From: G963667075 sp963667075
GTDB lineage: Bacteria; Pseudomonadota; Alphaproteobacteria; Micavibrionales; Micavibrionaceae
NCBI GenBank assembly: GCA_963667075.1
Contig: OY762938.1
Span: 1,612,001 to 1,676,000, forward strand
Reading direction: 5' to 3'
DNA length: 64,000 nt
The notes below the pieces were generated by a model that was not told the DNA's origin, ran no database searches, and worked only from the letters and a program-made list of their open reading frames with translations. The position numbers and the translations under genes are program-made. The first letter of the stretch is position 1. The number at the start of each line of letters is the position of its first letter. Positions 59,465-64,000 of this stretch are shown in pieces.

Positions 59465-60385
59465 ATGGAAGTCTGGATACTCTTTAGCGAGGAAATAGAA
59501 GCCCCGACTGCGGAAGCCTTTGAAATACGGCGTTTTTTGGCAGAAGGGAAAAAGATGGGGGTTAACGTCAGGATTATTCATCCTGAACAGTTTGATCTTC
59601 TTGTCACAGAAGAAGAACGGGATACGGTTCTGGTCGATGGTAAGCTGGAGCCCTTGCCTGATTTTCTTTTACCGCGTACGACGGTTATTGAAACGGGGTA
59701 TTTCCCCTTGGCTGTTATTCGCCAGCTAGAGCGTCTTGGTGTGGATGTGTTTAACGGCTCTAACTGTATTGAGACTGTGGCTGATAAGCTTCATACGCAT
59801 CAGATTTTGGCGGAAAGCGGCTTGCCAACGCCAACGACTATGCTGGCGAAATTTCCTGTCGATATTGATCTGGTTGAAGAACATATCGGCTTTCCTGTTG
59901 TCGTAAAAACTCTTTTGGGGGTGAATGGCAGCGGGGTTTTCCTGATTGAAAATCGCGGCGCTTTTCACGATCTGATGGAGTTGATCGGTGAAACCAGTCC
60001 TAATATTCAGATTATTTTTCAAAAGTTTGTGGCGAACAGCAAGGGGCGTGATCTGCGTGTTTTCATTATTGAAGGTGAAGTGATTGCCTGTATGGAACGC
60101 CGGGCCCGTGAAGGCGGTTTTAAGGCAAATTTTTCTCAAGGCGGTTCAGTTCGTGAATTTGCGCTGGATGAGGCGGGTAAAGCCCTTGCGCTTAAAACGG
60201 CAGAGGTGCTGAATATTCAGGTGGCCGGTATTGACTTGCTCTTTACCGAAGATGGTTTCACGATTTGTGAAGCTAATACCTTCCCTGGTTTTAAAGGACT
60301 GGAACAGGCCTGTGATGTCAATGTGCCGCAATCCATATACAAGGCCATGCAAAGACATCTTGACCGCAAAAAGAAAGGCCTCTAA
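59465..60385 (+). CDS. RimK-family ATP-grasp ligase
   Basis: 306-residue ATP-dependent amide ligase. The ATP-grasp fold is shown by ADKLHTHQILAESGLPTPTT, VVKTLLGVNGSGVFLIE, the FVANSKGRDLRVFII segment and the Mg-binding end EANTFPGFKGLEQ. RimK-type enzymes add Glu or other amino acids to peptides or small molecules; the substrate here is unknown. It is a single gene with its own promoter, leader and terminator. Confidence 0.88.
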   Translation: MEVWILFSEEIEAPTAEAFEIRRFLAEGKKMGVNVRIIHPEQFDLLVTEEERDTVLVDGKLEPLPDFLLPRTTVIETGYFPLAVIRQLERLGVDVFNGSNCIETVADKLHTHQILAESGLPTPTTMLAKFPVDIDLVEEHIGFPVVVKTLLGVNGSGVFLIENRGAFHDLMELIGETSPNIQIIFQKFVANSKGRDLRVFIIEGEVIACMERRAREGGFKANFSQGGSVREFALDEAGKALALKTAEVLNIQVAGIDLLFTEDGFTICEANTFPGFKGLEQACDVNVPQSIYKAMQRHLDRKKKGL

Positions 60386-60409
60386 GCAGAAGGCCTTTAA
60401 CGTTTTTTG
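60374..60409 (+). terminator. Terminator overlapping the RimK-like gene end
   Basis: Eight-bp stem 60374-60381 with 60391-60398 spanning the last codons and stop, followed by CGTTTTTT. It lies between converging genes. Confidence 0.7.
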
Positions 60410-60433
60410 TATTTGTTACACCTACTGTCTTCC

Positions 60434-61882
60434 CTAGTATTGGGTGTTCACGTAAGCTCTTTGAAAGCTTTTGGGTGCGTCGTCTATGACTCGGGCTGTG
60501 CCATTTTTGATCTCAAGCACGGCCAGCCCTCTTTCAACGAGGCCGTTTGTGTTAAAGCGGAAGATGCCGTCTATGCCCGAGAAGCCATTGGGGTTGGTGA
60601 GTGCTTCTTTGCTAAAGTAAGCTTTGCCATGTTGTTGTGCGCCATTTTTTCCGAGTACGGCGGCCAGAGCGGTGGCATCATAGGCCAGACTGGCCAGTCT
60701 CGGGGCTTTTTCAAGATAGGTGTTTTTATACCGGGCTTCAAACGATTTGCGTAAGCCGGGGGAAGGCGCGGCAAACCATGCGCCTTCCATATTGGGGTCG
60801 CGTGCGATGGCCGGGTCGTCCCAAAGGCCTGTGCCAATGCGTTTAACATGGTATGGGTCAAGGTCATAAAAACTTAACAGGTTTGCAATGGCCATGGCTT
60901 TCTCACCGCCAACAGGCATTAAAACGGCATGGAAGGGAAGGGAAGATTTCCTCTCAGCTCTTCGTGTGTCAAACTTTGCAAAACGGCGGATGAGTGGCGA
61001 TATGTTCTTATCGCTCATGCTAAAACTCATCGTCTCAACGGTATTTATGCCATATTGTCCTGCCAGCGTGTGAAAGTTTTTGATAATGGCATCGCCATAG
61101 GTGGTCTGAGGGGCGATGACACCAAATGATCTATAGCCTTTTCCAGTACTGTAATTGAGTACGCGCTCAAGTTGAGCAAAAGGCAGAAATCCCATAATAA
61201 ACGTGTTTCTGCCAGCCAGAGACCAGTCTGTAGAAAAGGCAATCATGTTAACATTGTGTTGTCTGGCAACAGTGCTGGCAGAGCGCACGGAAGAGGCAAA
61301 AAGCGGGCCTAGTATAAGCTGTGCACCGTCATTGATTGCGGATTCAGCTGCTTGTCTGGCACCTTCCGGTGTGCCTTTTGTGTCTCTGGGCATGAGTTCA
61401 AAGTTGGGATAGTTCAAGTCAAACAGCGCCATTTGAGCGGCATTTAACATGGATTGTCCAAGACCTGCACTTTTTCCACTCATAGGGACAAGGAGTGCTA
61501 CTTTCACGGGCGGTCCTGTGACGTTCTGCGGGGGAGGCTGCTGCGGGGTGTGTGCGGCTGTTGGCACATAATGAGCGTGCTCCTCTACCTGTTGCAACAC
61601 TGGCGCGTAAGGGTTGTGGGAGAGAGGGGGGGCTTCCTGATCTGGCAGATCGTTTGCCTGCTTTCTACCGTAATAGGTACCGTATTTTGGTGGTTCGTCT
61701 TTTTGTGCGGCAGCCTGTGTTTCCGGCCATTCTGCCTTGTTCGTCAGGGCGTTTGGTGCTTTATAGGCAGGCATTCTGCTTGGTGAAACATCCCATTCTT
61801 TGTTATAACCATCTGCAACACAGGCGTTTAGCAGTAAAAGTGATATAAAAGCTAAAGTGATAAAAAGACCATTGCGCCACAT
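60434..61882 (-). CDS. LpoA-like penicillin-binding-protein activator lipoprotein
   Basis: 482-residue lipoprotein (lipobox LLLLNAC, Cys at about 21). A Pro/Gln-rich linker (residues ~30-125) precedes a type I periplasmic-binding fold (VKVALLVPMSGKSAGLGQSM, ILGPLFASSV, FGVIAPQTTYGDA). This matches the LpoA/YraM C-domain, without the TPR-like N-domain of E. coli LpoA. Divergent pairing with rsmI and nearness of yraN support the call. Confidence 0.85.
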   Translation of the reverse strand: MWRNGLFITLAFISLLLLNACVADGYNKEWDVSPSRMPAYKAPNALTNKAEWPETQAAAQKDEPPKYGTYYGRKQANDLPDQEAPPLSHNPYAPVLQQVEEHAHYVPTAAHTPQQPPPQNVTGPPVKVALLVPMSGKSAGLGQSMLNAAQMALFDLNYPNFELMPRDTKGTPEGARQAAESAINDGAQLILGPLFASSVRSASTVARQHNVNMIAFSTDWSLAGRNTFIMGFLPFAQLERVLNYSTGKGYRSFGVIAPQTTYGDAIIKNFHTLAGQYGINTVETMSFSMSDKNISPLIRRFAKFDTRRAERKSSLPFHAVLMPVGGEKAMAIANLLSFYDLDPYHVKRIGTGLWDDPAIARDPNMEGAWFAAPSPGLRKSFEARYKNTYLEKAPRLASLAYDATALAAVLGKNGAQQHGKAYFSKEALTNPNGFSGIDGIFRFNTNGLVERGLAVLEIKNGTARVIDDAPKSFQRAYVNTQY

Positions 61883-61931
61883 AGGCTTTCCCTTCTATTA
61901 ATCATTAGATGTAACAAGACACAGAAAATTA

Positions 61932-62837
61932 ATGACACACGCTACAAAAAATATGATGCAAGAGACAAGCTCTTTTCCTGTAAAAGCAAAAAAATTACCC
62001 GCTGGCCTTTATCTTGTGGCGACTCCTATTGGGAATCTGGGGGATATTACGTTAAGGGCACTGGAAACTTTTATGTCTGTGGATGTTGTGTTGTGTGAGG
62101 ATACACGCGTGACAGGCAAGCTGATGCAGGCGTATGGCTTTAAAAAAACGCTTATATCTTACAATGATCACACAAGTGACAGCAAAAGAGCCTCTATTTT
62201 GGAACGGCTTGCAACAGGCAAGGAAGCTATTGCACTAGCCAGTGATGCCGGTATGCCGTTGATTTCCGACCCGGGGTATAAACTGGTCAGGGATTGTGCC
62301 GATCTCGGGGTGCTGGTCACCAGTGTGCCGGGAGCAAATGCGCCGCTGACCGCCATGCAGCTTTCAGGCTTGCCAAGTGATAAATTCTCATTTTTGGGGT
62401 TTTTACCGCCCAAAAGCGTGGCACGCAGGAAAGTGCTGACAGAATGGCGCGATGTTGCCGGTTCTCTGATTATGTTTGAAACAGCGCCACGTTTGCAAAA
62501 ATCGCTTAAAGACATGTGGTCTGTTTTGGGAGATCGTCCGGCCGCCGTTGTGCGTGAGATCACAAAACGATTTGAGGAAGTACGCCGCGACACTCTTTCC
62601 CATTTATGCGCCTATTATGATGATAACGGCCCGCCTAAAGGCGAGATTGTACTGGTTGTTGAAGGCAGTACGGATGATGCGAATGCTTTTAGTGAGAAAG
62701 ACTTAAGTCAGGAACTTGATGCGGCACTTGAAACCATGCGCGTAAAAGACGCTGCTGCCTTCGTGGCAGAAAAAACAGGGAGGCCTAAAAAAGAACTGTA
62801 TGATTTAGCGTTGAAAATTAAAGAGCAGAAAGGATAA
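61932..62837 (+). CDS. rsmI: 16S rRNA (cytidine-2'-O)-methyltransferase RsmI
   Basis: 301-residue SAM-dependent enzyme that methylates C1402 of 16S rRNA. It has GLYLVATPIGNLGDITLRALE near residue 26, CEDTRVTGKLM, SDAGMPLISDPGY and the PRLQKSL segment, all typical of RsmI/YraL. Alternative ATGs at 61953 and 61956 would shorten the tail by 7-8 residues. It is divergent from the lpoA-like gene by 49 bases. Confidence 0.95.
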   Translation: MTHATKNMMQETSSFPVKAKKLPAGLYLVATPIGNLGDITLRALETFMSVDVVLCEDTRVTGKLMQAYGFKKTLISYNDHTSDSKRASILERLATGKEAIALASDAGMPLISDPGYKLVRDCADLGVLVTSVPGANAPLTAMQLSGLPSDKFSFLGFLPPKSVARRKVLTEWRDVAGSLIMFETAPRLQKSLKDMWSVLGDRPAAVVREITKRFEEVRRDTLSHLCAYYDDNGPPKGEIVLVVEGSTDDANAFSEKDLSQELDAALETMRVKDAAAFVAEKTGRPKKELYDLALKIKEQKG

Positions 62838-62840
62838 TAT

Positions 62841-63497
62841 ATGCGTTTGACATCGCGGTATGATATTCCATTAGAAGAAAATCCCGGCAACGCGTGCGCT
62901 TTGTGTTGCTATACGATGGTGTCCCATTACTTCTTTCCCGAAAAATACACATTCGAAGATATCGGCAAAATAGCAGATTGGCGCAAAGGCTACGTTGTAT
63001 GGGAGTTCCCTTTTATGGAGTGGTTCTTGGAAAAAGGCGGAACTGTAGCTTTTTGGGATGATATTGATTATCGGATGTGGAGCGACAAAGGGTTTAATGC
63101 GCTCAAATCGTCAATGCCAGAGGCTGAGTGTGCTTATTTTGAAAAAAATACATATGATCTGGATGCTTTGCGGGATGTTATCGGAAAAGTTTTGAGAAAC
63201 AATAATGTTCAGTACAATTACAGAAAACCATGTTTTAACGATCTTCAAAGCAATATAGCAGACGGGAAAGTGTGTTGCGTGGTGCTCAATAACAATGCGC
63301 TGGAAAAAAGAGACGGGTTAGAGCTTCATCAGGTTCTTGTGCTGGATATAACAGATGAGCATGTTATTTTTCATAATCCGTTAGGGCAGGGAAAGGCACA
63401 GGCGGCACAAAAAGAAACCATAGAGCATTTCAGATATGCTTGGCTGGAGGCAACGGCCTCTCCTGGGCTATGTGTTTATGAAATGAAAGAAGATTAA
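62841..63497 (+). CDS. C39-like cysteine peptidase-fold protein
   Basis: 218-residue protein with a papain-like peptidase plan: a Cys in NACALCCYTMV near residue 20, a His in LELHQVLVLDI and an Asn in VIFHNPLGQG, in the order of C39-like (Peptidase_C39_2) proteins. There is no signal peptide or ABC transporter. It starts 3 bases after rsmI and stops 1 base before yraN, inserted in a position that is normally empty. Its substrate is unknown. Confidence 0.68.
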   Translation: MRLTSRYDIPLEENPGNACALCCYTMVSHYFFPEKYTFEDIGKIADWRKGYVVWEFPFMEWFLEKGGTVAFWDDIDYRMWSDKGFNALKSSMPEAECAYFEKNTYDLDALRDVIGKVLRNNNVQYNYRKPCFNDLQSNIADGKVCCVVLNNNALEKRDGLELHQVLVLDITDEHVIFHNPLGQGKAQAAQKETIEHFRYAWLEATASPGLCVYEMKED

Positions 63498-63860
63498 ATG
63501 AATAAGCGGCAACGTGCATATAGGAAGGGGCTGTGGGCGGAATATCTGGTTTTGGTATTTATGATGCTCAAAGGCTATTGGCCCGTGGCACGGCGTTATA
63601 AAACCCCTGTGGGGGAGATTGATTTGATTGTGCGCAAAAAAGATCTCTATGTTTTTGTCGAGGTGAAAGCGCGCAGGACAATGGAAGAGGCCCTCGAGTC
63701 GCTGCCGGTTCAGGCGCAAAAGCGTATTATGCGGGCGGCGGAACATTTTTTATCCCGGCAGAAAAAAGTTTTAAATCCTGCGCTGCGCTTTGATTTTTTT
63801 GCTGTAACTGGCCTGTTTTCTGTCCGGCATCTGGACAATGCATGGCAAGCTCCGGCATAA
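63498..63860 (+). CDS. yraN: YraN family endonuclease-like protein (UPF0102)
   Basis: 120-residue protein with the restriction-endonuclease-like core GEIDLIVRKKDLYVFVEVKAR, which carries the D-E-x-K-type residues of the family, followed by a conserved ALRFDFFAV strand. It is of normal length. It lies directly after the C39-like gene. In many proteobacteria yraN adjoins rsmI and lpoA, as here. Confidence 0.94.
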   Translation: MNKRQRAYRKGLWAEYLVLVFMMLKGYWPVARRYKTPVGEIDLIVRKKDLYVFVEVKARRTMEEALESLPVQAQKRIMRAAEHFLSRQKKVLNPALRFDFFAVTGLFSVRHLDNAWQAPA

Positions 63861-63915
63861 TGGGCCAGTTGATTGTTATAACCTTTTTAAAACCTTTAAA
63901 GCTGTGAGCTTCACC

Positions 63916-64000
63916 ATGAAAAAGCATTTTAGACTCTTGGCCAGTTTGGCCCTTATGTGTTCCTCTGTTTATATGTCGGGGTGCACGCCTGTTGGTATGG
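63916..64000 (+). CDS. Lipoprotein, 3'-truncated by window edge
   Basis: The first 28 residues read MKKHFRLLASLALMCSS..., ending in the lipobox YMSGC (Cys at 22). It is cut by the window end. In the rsmI-lpoA-yraN neighbourhood the next gene is often the BON-domain lipoprotein DolP/YraP, which is the best guess from context only. Confidence 0.7.
   Translation, partial: MKKHFRLLASLALMCSSVYMSGCTPVGM

Noticed and set aside
1..64000. CRISPR array, insertion sequence, prophage or integron
   Set aside because: No regularly spaced repeats, transposase, integrase, phage structural genes or attachment-site pairs were seen.

Overview
The window reads as a chromosomal segment of an alphaproteobacterium with GC content in the mid-40s (judged by eye). 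Three things point there: the gene order nagZ-scpA-scpB-tatA-tatB-tatC, a DUF2336 protein, and a TCA cluster in the order mdh...sucC...sucD...sucA-sucB...lpd. The many lineage-specific proteins, short AT-rich gaps, an orphan Flp pilin and a System II cytochrome c module would suit a Micavibrio-like lineage. That placement is inference; no rRNA or tRNA gene is present to test it.

Layout. 1-4480: cell-wall recycling, chromosome segregation (ScpAB), Tat export and a DUF2336 protein. 4521-21727: the TCA enzymes on the + strand, with unrelated genes in almost every gap: a lytic transglycosylase and two coiled-coil proteins between mdh and sucC, a lipoprotein between sucC and sucD, a tiny ORF, direct repeats and a helical protein between sucD and sucA, and a deaminase/kinase/frameshifted-gene operon between sucB and lpd. 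22450-33769: a long minus-strand operon for a cytoplasmic group 3b-like [NiFe] hydrogenase (subunits B, G, S, L), then an aldehyde dehydrogenase, the hydrogenase endopeptidase, HypF, HypC, HypD, a small hydrolase and HypE. hypA and hypB are absent. 33994-37022: a divergent ResB/CcsA cytochrome c synthesis pair. 37123-39850: a receiver protein with its partner, a solute-binding protein and two small proteins. 39935-44032: two tandem EgtD-fold methyltransferase-like proteins behind an XRE regulator, followed by a likely unannotated RNA with its own promoter and terminator. 44142-49679: an M3 peptidase, a helical protein, and an ECF sigma factor with a VWA protein. 49821-53277: a Flp pilin and surface-polysaccharide genes. 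53344-58823: an AMIN lipoprotein, an EF-hand protein, an ECF sigma/membrane/periplasmic-sensor cassette, AhpC, MscS and TetR. 58824-64000: two regulatory leader or RNA candidates, a RimK-like ligase, then lpoA / rsmI - C39-like peptidase - yraN - lipoprotein, which resembles the yraLMN-yraP neighbourhood.

Cooperation. The TCA genes supply a complete 2-oxoglutarate dehydrogenase (E1, E2, E3), succinyl-CoA synthetase and malate dehydrogenase. The hydrogenase operon would exchange electrons between H2 and NAD(P)H, with the co-transcribed aldehyde dehydrogenase as a possible reductant source. The two most novel-looking items are the XRE plus tandem EgtD-like pair with its adjacent RNA, and the kinase-deaminase operon. 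No CRISPR array, insertion sequence, prophage, rRNA or tRNA was seen.
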